Shown one piece after another: positions 11,601 to 19,668 of a DNA stretch of 64,000 bases. Source of the stretch: Chitinolyticbacter albus (lineage in GTDB: Bacteria > Pseudomonadota > Gammaproteobacteria > Burkholderiales > Chitinibacteraceae); the NCBI RefSeq assembly GCF_024437655.1, contig NZ_JANBVF010000008.1, positions 79,690 through 143,689 on the forward strand, in the 5' to 3' direction. The position numbers were made by a program, and so were the translations under genes. The notes under the pieces were generated by a model, which was not told the origin of the DNA, ran no database searches, and saw nothing but the letters and a program-made list of their open reading frames with translations. Positions within the stretch are counted from its first letter, which is position 1. Each line of letters starts with the position of its first letter.

Positions 11601-12096
11601 CTTCGAGAAAGTGCCGCAAGTCCTCGGGCTTGGCCTCGATGATGCGGCTGATCATGCCCTGCTCGATGATGGCGTAGCCGCCCTTGCCGACACCGGTACC
11701 GAGGAACAGATCGGTGATGTCGCGCCGGCGCACTTGCAGGTTGTTGATGTAGTACGACGATTCGCCCTGGCGGGTGAGCACGCGCTTGATGGCAATCTCG
11801 GCGTACTGACTCCACTGCCCGGCAGCGAGGCCCGCGGCGTTGTCGAACACCAGCTCGACCGAGGCGCGGCTCACCGGTTTGCGGCTGCCCGAGCCGTTGA
11901 AGATCACGTCCTGCATCGATTCACCGCGCAACTGCTTGGCGGACGATTCGCCCAGCACCCAGCGCACGGCATCGATCACGTTGGATTTACCGCAGCCATT
12001 GGGCCCGCAGATCGCGACGAGCTGGCCCGGAACGTGCACCGTGGTCGGGTCGACGAAGGATTTGAAACCGGCAAGCTTGAGGTGGGTAAGACGCAC
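8614..12096 (-). CDS. smc: Chromosome segregation protein SMC
   Basis: 1160 residues, the usual length. Condensin ATPase for chromosome compaction and segregation. The N-terminal head has Walker A GPNGCGKSN (31-39); two long coiled coils flank a hinge near the middle (LASEGLADAATLLDAI onwards); the C-terminal head has the LSGGEKALTA signature and Walker B FCLLDEVDAPLDD. The start is taken as GTG 12096 because SMC proteins begin (M)RLTHLKLAGFKSF; the frame is open 19 codons further up to ATG 12153 but that part has no homology. Ribosome site is poor, so the start is the least certain part. Confidence 0.94.
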   Translation of the reverse strand: MRLTHLKLAGFKSFVDPTTVHVPGQLVAICGPNGCGKSNVIDAVRWVLGESSAKQLRGESMQDVIFNGSGSRKPVSRASVELVFDNAAGLAAGQWSQYAEIAIKRVLTRQGESSYYINNLQVRRRDITDLFLGTGVGKGGYAIIEQGMISRIIEAKPEDLRHFLEEAAGVSKYKERRRETETRLADTRDNLDRVHDIVTELDKQIGKLETQAEVAAEYNRIKDAISEKQNLLALQRKLDAAREVEAARRAIDAAQNALEAQLAELRSLEATIEAQREAHYGATDAVHEAQATLYDANAAVARLEQQLLHLKQTRERLTQQLNEARTELSRLDAQGHAAGSELEEWQGRREEAQYAAEEAAMSLDEETQRLPELEAALAQASDEWASLRDRLATTRNAVQLARQQAQQHERNAQQLAQRQTRLRAEAAQLAPADAEDDEATLQREELALALEADVLALEEAETALEAARTGVAQLGQERERLGLQRAQLAAREQALAELSRHDDAGALAQWLASEGLADAATLLDAISVEPGWETAIEAVLADRLQARLAGQPPQQHAPATVTLVLPAQGAAVAPSSLRGKVRSADARVSAALDGWLAGMEAVSDLNAAWAARATLAAGQRLVTPEGHCIDAGSVRFHGTGGALAGELARRRELDDIRAQLTVLGPQHAALEADHADAAQRQTSLDGSVRTTRQRIHTAQQQLAQLERELARRDEAQQQAMRRRQALSDELAQVMQQMADEGAAQREFDETRIVAEDELLPLEEALDNAKLARTEMETACELQRSRLRQAERRAQEARFAVQTAEQRIAELARRDGDLGAQRERLLERAETLVLELEGVDEGQFDVGFQDAVNARSEKERALAATRDALNHLTNQLREREADKQRIEATLEPAREAVNTQRLKEQEARLAAERFAQELAEAEADEEALRDKLGTGLKVGSLVAEIGRLTQVISGLGAVNLAALEELNAARERKSYLDAQSADLLEAIETLENAIRRIDRETRALLQQTYDTVNGNLQELFPTLFGGGHAELVLTGDEILDAGLAIMAQPPGKKNSTIHLLSGGEKALTALSLVFALFRLNPAPFCLLDEVDAPLDDANTLRFCSLVKKMAERTQFLYISHNRLTMEMATQLVGVTMQEQGVSRVVAVDIEQALSMREAATV

Positions 12097-12189
12097 TCGG
12101 GGGCTATCGTGTAATCGTTTCGCCGATTGTAACGGCCGCGTGGCCTGCGGCACAGCGCGAGTGCCATGTGGTATGGCGTGGCCACGACG

Positions 12190-12218
12190 AAAAAACGGGC
12201 AAGCTCGCGCTTGCCCGT
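12190..12218 (-). terminator. Rho-independent terminator of the GH18 chitinase gene
   Basis: A perfect 9-bp stem (12195-12203 with 12210-12218, 6-base loop) followed on the minus strand by six T residues, about 27 bases past the chitinase stop. Confidence 0.88.
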
Positions 12219-12244
12219 CCTGTTACTACCTTGCCAGTGATGGA

Positions 12245-13930
12245 TTACAGCTTGGGCAACACTGGAATCACATCGCTGCAGTTACCGGTCAACGGCAGGT
12301 TCTGGCACACGAAGCGACCGGCGGAGTTTTCCGTCGCTGCGCCCGCCGGAGCGGCTTGGTGAACACGCTGTTTCCAGATTTGCCAGATCATGAAGCCGTC
12401 GAACGAGCGACCCTTGTTCTTCACGTACTTCACCAGGGTCTCGACGTTGTAGTACGGCGTGGCCATGTTGTTCAGGCCAGTCAGCAGTTCGGCGTCGTAC
12501 GCCACACCACCGTCGTTCAGCCGTAACATCGCGCCACCGGCGCCTTCCGGTGCGATTTCCATGCCCATGTTGATCGGGCCACCGTAGATCGCCTTGTAGG
12601 ACTCGTAGCCTTCGCGCGGATCGTAGTACTCGCCACCGTCATACGACATCAGGTTGATGAAGTTGATCTTGGCGCCATGATCCTTGACCACCCGGTACAT
12701 GGTGCCGCCAAACGGCGAGCCCCATTGCACCTTGCCCTCTTCGAATGGCGTGCCCTTCACGTAGTAGGCGCCCGTCGACCAGCCGGCGATCGAGATCTGC
12801 AACCCGGCGCTGCGGTTGCGGATTTCGTTGTACAGGCTGCTGATGATATTGGCGATCTCGCTATCCTTGGAGCAGCTGAAGCTGGCTGCCTCGGCCTTGT
12901 TGCAGCTGCTGCCCGACGATTCCCAATCGATGTCGACACCGGATGCGCCCAGGTCGAGCGCAAGATCGACGATGTGCGGTGCGTTGAAGCCGCTCCACTG
13001 GCTGCCCTGGCTGTACGACCAGCCACCGACCGACAGGAACACCTTGGTGCCACGGTTCTTCAGCGCCGCGATGTTGTTGCGCAGATCCTGCGATTGCTGC
13101 GCAGTGAACTTCTTCTGCCCGGTATTGGTGCTCGCACCCTCGGCGAATTCGAAGCCAGCGACTTCCTGGTCGAACGCGTAGGAGCCCTTCACATACTTGG
13201 TGTCCGGACGCACGAAGGCGAGGTTCACGTGGGTGAAGTAGCTGGGGATATTGGATGTGGTCAGGTCATAGATGCTGGTATTCCAGGTGCTGGAATAACC
13301 GACATACATGCGCGGGCCGCTGGGGCTCGGCGTGACCGGAGTGACCGGATTGGGCGTTACCGGCGTCGGGCCCGGAGTGACCGGGGTGGGGTTACCGCCG
13401 CAGTTGTCGAGCTTCTTCCAGGCGCCCCATTCGCCCGATTGGGCCGGGTTGTCACCCTGGGTCCACCAGCGCGCCTCGTAGTTGACGCCGTTGTACGTCA
13501 CGCGGGTGCCGCCGGTATAGACAGCGGAGCTGGTCCACGCGGTGTAGCAGGTCGATGGCGACGGCGTGACCGGCACCGGCGTTGCAGGAACTGGGGTGGC
13601 CGGAACCGGGGTCGCAGGCCTGGGAGTAACCGGTGCAGGCGTTACCGGCGTCGGCGTGGCGGTCGGGGTGCTGCCGCAGCTGCCGCCGGCGGTCCACAGC
13701 GTCGGCGTGGCGGCCGGGTTCCAGTTGGTACCGACATAGGCGGTATGGGTGACCAACGCGGTATAGCTCGCGCCGTTGTAGCTCACCACGGTGCCGGCGG
13801 CGTAGGTGTTGCCTTCGGCCCAGGTGGCGCAGGCGGCCTGGGCCACCATCGGTACCGTGCAGGCGGCGCCCGCGACCAGCGCCGCGGTCAGCCACTCTAC
13901 CGGCCGGCGCTTGATGTGTTTGCTTTGCAT
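12245..13930 (-). CDS. Secreted GH18 chitinase with two chitin-binding modules
   Basis: 561 residues. Layout: signal peptide (1-32), CBM5/12-like module (about 34-85, WAEGNTYAAGTVVSYNG), Thr/Pro linker, second CBM5/12-like module (128-177, YEARWWTQGDNPAQSGEWG), second linker, then GH18 catalytic domain (207-561). The substrate-site motif KVFLSVGGWS (296-305) and the catalytic Glu337 in SGVDIDWE (330-337) are present. The canonical motif is DxxDxDxE; here the first Asp is Ser330. Start ATG 13930 has AGGAG 9 bases upstream; the frame extends further upstream without a signal peptide. It should hydrolyse chitin outside the cell; hydrolysis products would feed NagB. Confidence 0.93.
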   Translation of the reverse strand: MQSKHIKRRPVEWLTAALVAGAACTVPMVAQAACATWAEGNTYAAGTVVSYNGASYTALVTHTAYVGTNWNPAATPTLWTAGGSCGSTPTATPTPVTPAPVTPRPATPVPATPVPATPVPVTPSPSTCYTAWTSSAVYTGGTRVTYNGVNYEARWWTQGDNPAQSGEWGAWKKLDNCGGNPTPVTPGPTPVTPNPVTPVTPSPSGPRMYVGYSSTWNTSIYDLTTSNIPSYFTHVNLAFVRPDTKYVKGSYAFDQEVAGFEFAEGASTNTGQKKFTAQQSQDLRNNIAALKNRGTKVFLSVGGWSYSQGSQWSGFNAPHIVDLALDLGASGVDIDWESSGSSCNKAEAASFSCSKDSEIANIISSLYNEIRNRSAGLQISIAGWSTGAYYVKGTPFEEGKVQWGSPFGGTMYRVVKDHGAKINFINLMSYDGGEYYDPREGYESYKAIYGGPINMGMEIAPEGAGGAMLRLNDGGVAYDAELLTGLNNMATPYYNVETLVKYVKNKGRSFDGFMIWQIWKQRVHQAAPAGAATENSAGRFVCQNLPLTGNCSDVIPVLPKL

Positions 13931-14103
13931 CCTATTTGCTCCTCGTCTTGTTCTCGAAAAAACCGCGTCAGCCGACGTAAAGCGCGCGCGGCCACCGAGA
14001 ATGTGAACTTCAAAGCAAAGTGCTACAAGGCAAACGACATGACGCAATTGGCATTAACTGACAAACGTCGCCTTAATTCAGACGAAGCAACACCTTCGCC
14101 GGA

Positions 14104-14433
14104 TCACGCGACGATGGCGTCGCTGCGTTCGGAATTGTGCGCCACGGTGGGCGACTTCATCGTCCACATCGCTTCGCGCAGCAAGGGATCGTAGCGTTGA
14201 CTCCAGCCTTGCCCGCAGTCCGAGCAACGATAGTGGCGAAACTCCAGTCCGGCCTCGATATGCCGCGGGCGTTCCTGCATCAGCCCAAGATGCGCATCCA
14301 GGTGACGCGGCTGCCGTGCCAGACGCGCGCATTGCAGGCAAAGATGCGCCCGGGCCTGGTGCTGGACCAGGATCAGATGGCGAAGCACGGAACGCTGCAG
14401 TAGCTCGCTGCGGCTGATTTGAAGATGCGACAT
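14104..14433 (-). CDS. Small zinc-ribbon-like hypothetical protein
   Basis: 109 residues, unrecognised. Two CxxC pairs (LCLQCARLA near 32-36 and YRCSDCGQGW near 69-78) suggest a single zinc-binding site. Between them are many His and Arg residues. The ATG at 14433 has AGGAG 8 bases upstream, which decides the start over the upstream ATG at 14451. It is divergent from the DUF2789 gene and tail-to-head with the GH18 chitinase promoter region. Confidence 0.6.
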   Translation of the reverse strand: MSHLQISRSELLQRSVLRHLILVQHQARAHLCLQCARLARQPRHLDAHLGLMQERPRHIEAGLEFRHYRCSDCGQGWSQRYDPLLREAMWTMKSPTVAHNSERSDAIVA

Positions 14434-14649
14434 GGCGGTACTCCTGTGCATGATGTTTGGATGGGTCGATTCATGACATCAGGGTATCGACTAAGCATCG
14501 GCCTCCGAATCAGCTGTTGCCGCAATGCTTTGCCAGACCAGTCCTACAGACGCGGCGTTTTCCACCAGCCAGCGTGCTCCCGCCACAGAAAGCGCTTGCC
14601 CCTGGTCGGCGCGCGGGCTATGCCCGAAACAGACACCAGGAGCGCCACC

Positions 14650-14880
14650 ATGGATACCAACCCTAACGACATGCCCACGCTGTTCGCCCAGCTAGGCCTG
14701 CCCGCCGATCGCCAGAGCATCGATGCATTCTTGCTGCATCACCGGCTGCCGCCGGGCCAGAGCCTGCCCGATGCGCCGTTCTGGAGCGCAAGCCAGGCCG
14801 CCTTTTTGCGCGAGGCGTTGGCCCAGGATGCGGAATGGGCCGAAGAAGTCGACGAGCTCGCCGCCCGCCTTAGCCATTAA
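14650..14880 (+). CDS. DUF2789 family protein
   Basis: 76 residues. Matches the DUF2789 pattern: TLFAQLGLPAD near the start, DAPFWSASQAAFLREAL and DAEWAEEVDELAARL at the end. Small cytosolic helical protein of unknown function, frequent in Gamma- and Betaproteobacteria. AGGAG lies 7 bases upstream of the ATG. Confidence 0.85.
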   Translation: MDTNPNDMPTLFAQLGLPADRQSIDAFLLHHRLPPGQSLPDAPFWSASQAAFLREALAQDAEWAEEVDELAARLSH

Positions 14881-14952
14881 GCGCCCGTTCATGTTTTTTC
14901 GTGACGGTGCCGCTGTGCACATCGCAAACAAGGCGCTAAAACCTGAACCCGC

Positions 14953-15423
14953 TCATCCCGCCTTGCGCGGGCTGACCCACATGGTGATCGTCGCGGCGAG
15001 CACGACTTCGCCCGCCAGATTCTCGACACGTACCGCCACCGGCAAGGCATAGGCGCCATCGGTGTCGACAGGCAGCTCGGCGCGCGCATGGGCAACGAGG
15101 TCCGTATCGGCCTTTTTCAGGTACTCCACGGTCATGCCCTTGGGTATCCAGCGATCCGTGGACGCAATGGTGATATCGGTCATCGTTCCCGCCGCGAGCT
15201 CGGCGATATTGCACATGGCGATCGCGTGCACGGTCCCGATGTGATTGAGCACCGCGCGGCGCTTCTTCATCGCCACGGCCGCATAGCCTGGCTTGAGCTC
15301 GACAAAACAGGGCCGCACCGAGCCGAAATACGGCGCCTTCCAGCACACCAGCCGTGAGAACAACCAGCGCCCCGCCGGCAAACCATTCAGTCTTTGCCAC
15401 GCTGCCGCAATCGCGTTTGCCAT
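14953..15423 (-). CDS. Hotdog-fold DUF4442/thioesterase-like protein
   Basis: 156 residues. The central KKRRAVLNHIGTVHAIAMCNIAE pattern (Asn-His followed by a helix) and the beta-rich C-terminus (EVVLAATITMWVSPRK) fit the DUF4442 hotdog family, related to acyl-CoA thioesterases; substrate unknown. The start has an excellent ribosome site (GGGAGGGGG). No clear partners on either side. Confidence 0.75.
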   Translation of the reverse strand: MANAIAAAWQRLNGLPAGRWLFSRLVCWKAPYFGSVRPCFVELKPGYAAVAMKKRRAVLNHIGTVHAIAMCNIAELAAGTMTDITIASTDRWIPKGMTVEYLKKADTDLVAHARAELPVDTDGAYALPVAVRVENLAGEVVLAATITMWVSPRKAG

Positions 15424-15686
15424 GCATCCCCCTCCCTTGATCGATGGCTGCCAGCTTGGCAGAGACCACCGGCCAGCCATATAGCGACTAACCCCGCCCT
15501 GGCCGTTTCAAAAGCCGTGCGCGGCAATCTTCCACCAGCGGCGCACACACGGGACAGACGCTGCGATGCCGCGCATCCCGCGTTTGACACGTCGATTCAG
15601 CCTGGATCAACGCAACTTTCTCCGGGCTGACCAAGTGGCCGAATCGGGCTAACATGCGAGTCCAGTCCCTTGCGGAGTACGCTGCC

Positions 15687-16283
15687 ATGAAACGTCTGCT
15701 GATCATCTTAGGTCTAGTCACGCTGCTGTCCGGCTGTAGCTACAACACCATGCAGGCGCAGGACGAAGCCGCAAACGCAGCCTGGTCCGAGGTACTCAAC
15801 CAGTATCAGCGCCGCGCCGATCTGGTACCCAATCTGGTCAACGTAGTGAAGGGTTATGCCGCGCACGAGAAGGAAGTGTTGACCGAAGTCACCGAGGCGC
15901 GCGCGCGCGTGGGCGCGATCCAGGCAACTCCAGAGCTGGTGAATGACGAAGCGGCCTTTGCCAAGTTTCAGGAGGCGCAGGCCGGCATGACGTCCGCGCT
16001 GTCGCGACTGATGGTGGTGGTGGAGCGTTATCCGGACCTCAAGGCCAACGAGAACTTCCGCGACCTCTCCTCGCAGCTGGAAGGCACCGAGAACCGCATC
16101 ACCGTGGCGCGCAACCGCTACATCGAACGCGTCCGCGAATACAACACCACCGTGCGCTCGTTCCCGAGCAATCTCACCGCCATGGCGTTCAGCCTCAAGA
16201 CCAAGCCCAACTTCAGCGTCGAGAACGAGAAGGCCATCTCGAGTGCGCCCAAGGTCGATTTCGGCGGCGGCGACGCCAAGTGA
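15687..16283 (+). CDS. lemA: LemA family lipoprotein
   Basis: 198 residues. A lipobox LLSGC (14-18) marks it as a lipoprotein. The LemA signature follows: WSEVLNQYQRRADLVPNLVNVVKGYAAHE and later YPDLKANENFRDLSSQLEGTENRI. Function is not well defined; LemA proteins are generally encoded with TPM-domain proteins, as here. GGAG lies upstream of the ATG. Its TGA overlaps the next ATG (TGATG). Confidence 0.93.
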   Translation: MKRLLIILGLVTLLSGCSYNTMQAQDEAANAAWSEVLNQYQRRADLVPNLVNVVKGYAAHEKEVLTEVTEARARVGAIQATPELVNDEAAFAKFQEAQAGMTSALSRLMVVVERYPDLKANENFRDLSSQLEGTENRITVARNRYIERVREYNTTVRSFPSNLTAMAFSLKTKPNFSVENEKAISSAPKVDFGGGDAK

Positions 16284-17170
16284 TGCGCCATGCCTGCGCC
16301 CTGCTGCTGCTGTTCGCGTGCTGGCTGGCACCCGCCTGGGCGGAAGTGGCCGTCCCAACGCTCACGGCCCGGGTCACCGATGAAACCGGAACGCTGACTG
16401 CGACCGAGCGCGAGGCGCTGGAACGCAAGCTTGCCGCCTTCGAAGCGCGCAAGGGCAGCCAGATCGCCGTGCTGATGGTGCCGAGCACGCTGCCCGAGAA
16501 CATCGATCAGTATTCGATCCGGGTGGTCGAGCGCTGGCGGCTCGGTCGCAAGGGCGTCGACGATGGCGTGCTGCTGCTGGTGGCGAAGGAAGATCGCAAG
16601 GTGCGCATCGAAGTCGGTTACGGCCTGGAAGGCGCGCTGACCGACGGCCGCAGCAGCCGCATCATCCGCAACGTGATCCAGCCGGCGTTCCGCGCGGGCG
16701 ATTTCCATGGCGGCCTCAATGCGGCGACCGACCAGTTGATCGCCGTCATCGATGGCGAGCCGCTACCCGAGGCCGAACAGGCTCGCCCCGCGGTCGGGCG
16801 CGACCTCTCGCTGTTCGGGCTGCACCCCATCGTGTTGCTGGGCATCCTGTTTGGCGGCGTCATCCTGTCGAAGATCGCCGGCAACTGGATAGGCAGCGGC
16901 GGCGTGGCAGGCGTCAGCGCGATGGCGGCCCTCGTTGGCGGGCAATCGCTAGTGGCTGCGGGCGGGCTGATTGCACTGATGGTGATCGCGTTGATGGTCG
17001 TGCGCACGGGGCTCTTCATCGACCTCTTGGGCCTGCTGTTCAGCCACGGCCGCGGTGGCACCCGCATCGGTGGTGGCGATGGCTTTGGCGGCGGCTTCGG
17101 TGGCGGTGGCGGTGGGTTTTCCGGCGGCGGCGGCGGATTCGGCGGCGGCGGCGCCTCGGGAGGATGGTGA
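16283..17170 (+). CDS. TPM-domain (YgcG-like) membrane protein
   Basis: 295 residues. Signal peptide (LLLLFACWLAPAWA, 7-20), TPM domain (about 22-150; VTDETGTLTATEREALERKL, then KVRIEVGYGLEGALTDGRSS), three hydrophobic segments (about 180-255), and a Gly-rich tail of GGGF/GGGG repeats ending in GASGGW. TPM-domain proteins act in the envelope, some as acid phosphatases or in photosystem or secretion assembly; role here unknown. The ATG overlaps the lemA stop; a GTG three bases upstream is an alternative start. Confidence 0.9.
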   Translation: MRHACALLLLFACWLAPAWAEVAVPTLTARVTDETGTLTATEREALERKLAAFEARKGSQIAVLMVPSTLPENIDQYSIRVVERWRLGRKGVDDGVLLLVAKEDRKVRIEVGYGLEGALTDGRSSRIIRNVIQPAFRAGDFHGGLNAATDQLIAVIDGEPLPEAEQARPAVGRDLSLFGLHPIVLLGILFGGVILSKIAGNWIGSGGVAGVSAMAALVGGQSLVAAGGLIALMVIALMVVRTGLFIDLLGLLFSHGRGGTRIGGGDGFGGGFGGGGGGFSGGGGGFGGGGASGGW

Positions 17171-17667
17171 TGGATCAGCGACGACTGTGGCTTAACCTCA
17201 AGCCTTGCCGCTCACTGCGGTATTTCAACGCAGCCGCCATGGCTCGGCTGGAAGCGGCGATCGCGGCGGCGGAAACCGGGCATCGGGGCGAGCTGCGCCT
17301 CGTGATCGAACGACGTTTGCCATTGGCCGGCGCCTTGCGCGCTCAGCCGGTACGCGATCGCGCGGTGCAGTGGTTCTCCGACCTGCATGTGTGGGACACC
17401 GAACACAACACCGGCGTCCTGCTCTACCTGTTGCTGTCCGAGCGGCGCCTCGAGCTGGTTGCCGATCGCGGCATCGCCGCCGCGGTGCCCGATGCGCGCT
17501 GGCAAGCGATCTGTGCCGACCTGATCGGCGCCCTCGCCGCCGGCCACTACGTGGACGGCATTAGCCACACGATCGAGCAACTGGGGGCGCTGATGGCCGC
17601 ACATCATCCGCTCGACGCCCAGGCGCCGAACCGGGATGAACTGCCCAATCAACCGGTAGTGCGCTGA
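17170..17667 (+). CDS. Second TPM-domain protein
   Basis: 165 residues. Without a signal peptide; TPM-like core (LEAAIAAAETGHRGELRLVIERRLP, TGVLLYLLLSERRLELVADRGIAAAVPD). It resembles the short partner protein of lemA-TPM operons. The ATG 17170 overlaps the stop of the preceding gene (TGATG) and has GGGAGG upstream; ATG 17164 in the same frame is an alternative. The three genes form one operon. Confidence 0.85.
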   Translation: MDQRRLWLNLKPCRSLRYFNAAAMARLEAAIAAAETGHRGELRLVIERRLPLAGALRAQPVRDRAVQWFSDLHVWDTEHNTGVLLYLLLSERRLELVADRGIAAAVPDARWQAICADLIGALAAGHYVDGISHTIEQLGALMAAHHPLDAQAPNRDELPNQPVVR

Positions 17668-17683
17668 CTACGTAGTACGCCGA

Positions 17684-17857
17684 CTACCAGTGGTCGCCCA
17701 TGCGGCGACCGACGCTGGCGCGGCGCTCGTTGCCGTTCAGCACCATGTTCATCCAGCGCCAGAGTTCCTGGTCATTGTCCGGTGTCTCGCGTCGTTCATC
17801 GCTACGACGCTCACCCGCTTGTCGAGGCTGCGCCTCGCGCGTCTGCTTGTCGGCCAT
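17684..17857 (-). CDS. Small hypothetical protein, highly charged
   Basis: 57 residues, rich in Arg, Glu and Asp, with DNDQELWRWMNMVLNGNERR near the end. Unrecognised. A GGGGAA element lies about 10 bases before the ATG at 17857. It is convergent with the TPM operon. Coding status is likely but not certain. Confidence 0.45.
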   Translation of the reverse strand: MADKQTREAQPRQAGERRSDERRETPDNDQELWRWMNMVLNGNERRASVGRRMGDHW

Positions 17858-18235
17858 CTGTGTTTTCCCCACTCGTGTGCATGCAACCCCAATCGTTGGT
17901 GACGACCTGGCTACAACCGCAGGTGTAGGTCCTGCACCTCGCCTTACCCGCCCTCTTACCACGTTCCGAATGACAAACGGCAAACCCCCGTTTGTCGCAT
18001 CATTTCCACAGCCCATCTGCATGACAGAAAAAGTAAGAATCCCACTTACTTCAGGTCGGCACTGCGTTACAGCCTTACGGAATGCCGTAAACTTTCATTT
18101 ATCAGAAATCGCTTTCATTGACGGCAACATGGCGTCTGCACAAGACTACAGCCACGTTTGCGCAATTCCAGCGCGGCGGCGCGCCAGCTGTCTTGTTGGC
18201 AGCGGCGGTAACCAAAATGGATGGAGAGTTCAATC
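17858..18235 (+). promoter_or_regulatory. Upstream region of the GH19 chitinase gene with three inverted repeats
   Basis: No gene is visible in these 378 bases. They contain three perfect dyads: GACAAACGG/CCGTTTGTC (17973-17981, 17989-17997), AAGTAAG/CTTACTT (18031-18037, 18045-18051) and TTACGG/CCGTAA (18075-18080, 18085-18090). The last two lie in an AT-rich stretch about 150-200 bases before the start codon and are the most operator-like. Any regulator is unknown. Confidence 0.45.
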
Positions 18236-19606
18236 GTGGATACAAATAAGAAACGCCGCCGCGCGGCCGTTCCTGCATTGCTGCTTTGCGGCCTGCTGGG
18301 CGGCGCCGGTCTGATCACCAGCCTGCCCGCGCACGCGGCGGCAGCCTGGGCCGAAGGCAACACCTATACCGCGGGCACCGTGGTGACTTACAACGGCAAG
18401 GACTACAAGGCGCTGGTCACCCATTCGGCGTACCCGGGCACCAACTGGAACCCGGCGGCAACGCCGACGCTGTGGACACCGACCGGCGGCTCGTCGGCTC
18501 CGTCGCCTTCCAATCCCACCCCCGCACCGAACCCGACGCCGGCGCCGAGCTCGGGCGGCAGCTGCAACGCCGCCACCTGGACCCATGGCGTGAACTACAG
18601 CCTCGGCACCGTGGTGCGCTATACCAACGGCAACTACTACAAGGTGGTGAACGTCGGCGCCAACGGCAGCGAGGGCACCGATCCGACCATCAGCACCTGG
18701 GACTGGCAACCGACCACCTGCTCCGGGGGCGGCACGCCCAACCCGACGCCGGCTCCGAACCCCACGCCGGCCCCGAGCTCGGGCTGCAACGCCCCCCCCT
18801 GGAGCCGCGGCGTGAACTACAGCCTCGGCACCGTGGTGCGCTATCCCACCGGCAACTACTACAAGGTGGTGAACGTCGGCGCCACCGGCAGCGATGGCAC
18901 CGATCCGACCATCAGCACCTGGTACTGGCAACCGACCACCTGCTCCGGCGGTGGTACGCCCAACCCGACGCCGACTCCTGGCACCGGCGGCGGTTTCGTG
19001 GTCAGCGAAGCCGACTTCAACCGCATGTTCCCGGGCCGCAACTCGTTCTACACCTACCAGGGTCTCGTGAACGCGCTGTCGGCCTATCCGCAGTTTGCCA
19101 ATACCGGCAGCGATACCACCAAGCGCCAGGAAATCGCCGCGTTCCTCGCCAACATCGACCATGAAACCGGTGGCCTCGTCCACATCGAGGAAATCGCCAA
19201 GGGTGAGTACTGCGACCGCGGTGCATGGGGCGCTCCATTCCCCTGCGCACCGGGCAAGCGCTACTACGGTCGTGGCCCGATCCAGCTGAGCTGGAACCCG
19301 AACTACGGCCTCGCCGGCCAGGCGCTGGGCTTGCCGCTGTTGGCCGACCCGGATCTGGTGGCACGCGATGCCACTGTGGCTTGGAAGACGGCGATTTGGT
19401 ACTGGATGACCCAGACCGGCCCAGGCACGATGACACCGCATAATGGCATCGTGAACGGCTTTGGCTTTGGTGCGACCATACGCAGTATCAATGGCTCGCT
19501 CGAGTGCGACGGCCGCAATCCGGCGCAGGTGCAAAGCCGCGTAGCCAAGTATCTGAGCTTCACCCAGATCCTGGGCGTGACCTCGGGCAACAACCTCAGC
19601 TGCTGA
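18236..19606 (+). CDS. Secreted GH19 chitinase with three carbohydrate-binding modules
   Basis: 456 residues. Layout: signal peptide (1-36), CBM5/12-like module (37-81, WAEGNTYTAGTVVTYNG), Pro/Thr/Asn linker, two nearly identical modules (110-162 and 184-236, NYSLGTVVRY...NYYKVVNVGA), short linker, GH19 domain (about 255-456). Catalytic Glu310 lies in IDHETGG and a second Glu in VHIEEIAKGEYCDRG; the family's KRYYGRGPIQLSWNPNYG follows. The enzyme cleaves chitin by inversion, and many GH19 enzymes also attack fungal walls. The GTG at 18236 is chosen because GGAGAG lies 8 bases before it; the in-frame ATG at 18221 has no ribosome site. Confidence 0.93.
   Translation: MDTNKKRRRAAVPALLLCGLLGGAGLITSLPAHAAAAWAEGNTYTAGTVVTYNGKDYKALVTHSAYPGTNWNPAATPTLWTPTGGSSAPSPSNPTPAPNPTPAPSSGGSCNAATWTHGVNYSLGTVVRYTNGNYYKVVNVGANGSEGTDPTISTWDWQPTTCSGGGTPNPTPAPNPTPAPSSGCNAPPWSRGVNYSLGTVVRYPTGNYYKVVNVGATGSDGTDPTISTWYWQPTTCSGGGTPNPTPTPGTGGGFVVSEADFNRMFPGRNSFYTYQGLVNALSAYPQFANTGSDTTKRQEIAAFLANIDHETGGLVHIEEIAKGEYCDRGAWGAPFPCAPGKRYYGRGPIQLSWNPNYGLAGQALGLPLLADPDLVARDATVAWKTAIWYWMTQTGPGTMTPHNGIVNGFGFGATIRSINGSLECDGRNPAQVQSRVAKYLSFTQILGVTSGNNLSC
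18563..18721 (+). repeat. First copy of duplicated carbohydrate-binding module
   Basis: Encodes residues 110-162 of the GH19 chitinase. It matches 18785-18943 almost base for base outside a few positions (for example YTNG versus YPTG, GANGSEG versus GATGSDG), indicating a recent internal duplication. Confidence 0.8.
18785..18943 (+). repeat. Second copy of duplicated carbohydrate-binding module
   Basis: Encodes residues 184-236 of the GH19 chitinase; partner of 18563-18721. The Pro-rich linkers next to both copies are also repeated. Confidence 0.8.
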
Positions 19607-19628
19607 TACCCATCGTGTCGGCAATGGA

Positions 19629-19659
19629 ACGGCCACCCTAGGGTGGCCGTTTTTTTGTT
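19629..19659 (+). terminator. Rho-independent terminator of the GH19 chitinase gene
   Basis: A near-continuous 10-bp stem (ACGGCCACCC with GGGTGGCCGT) followed by seven T residues, 23 bases past the stop. Confidence 0.9.
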
Positions 19660-19668
19660 TGAGTGCGC

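Noticed and set aside
13330..13650. Repetitive stretches in the chitinase gene as CRISPR or satellite
   Set aside because: They encode the Thr/Pro linkers of the protein; repeats are irregular with no spacers.
16280..16282. GTG start for the first TPM-domain gene
   Set aside because: ATG at 16283 overlaps the lemA stop as TGATG, the same junction used by the next gene.
17060..17165. GGC-rich repeat as a structural DNA element
   Set aside because: It encodes the Gly-rich tail common in TPM-domain proteins.
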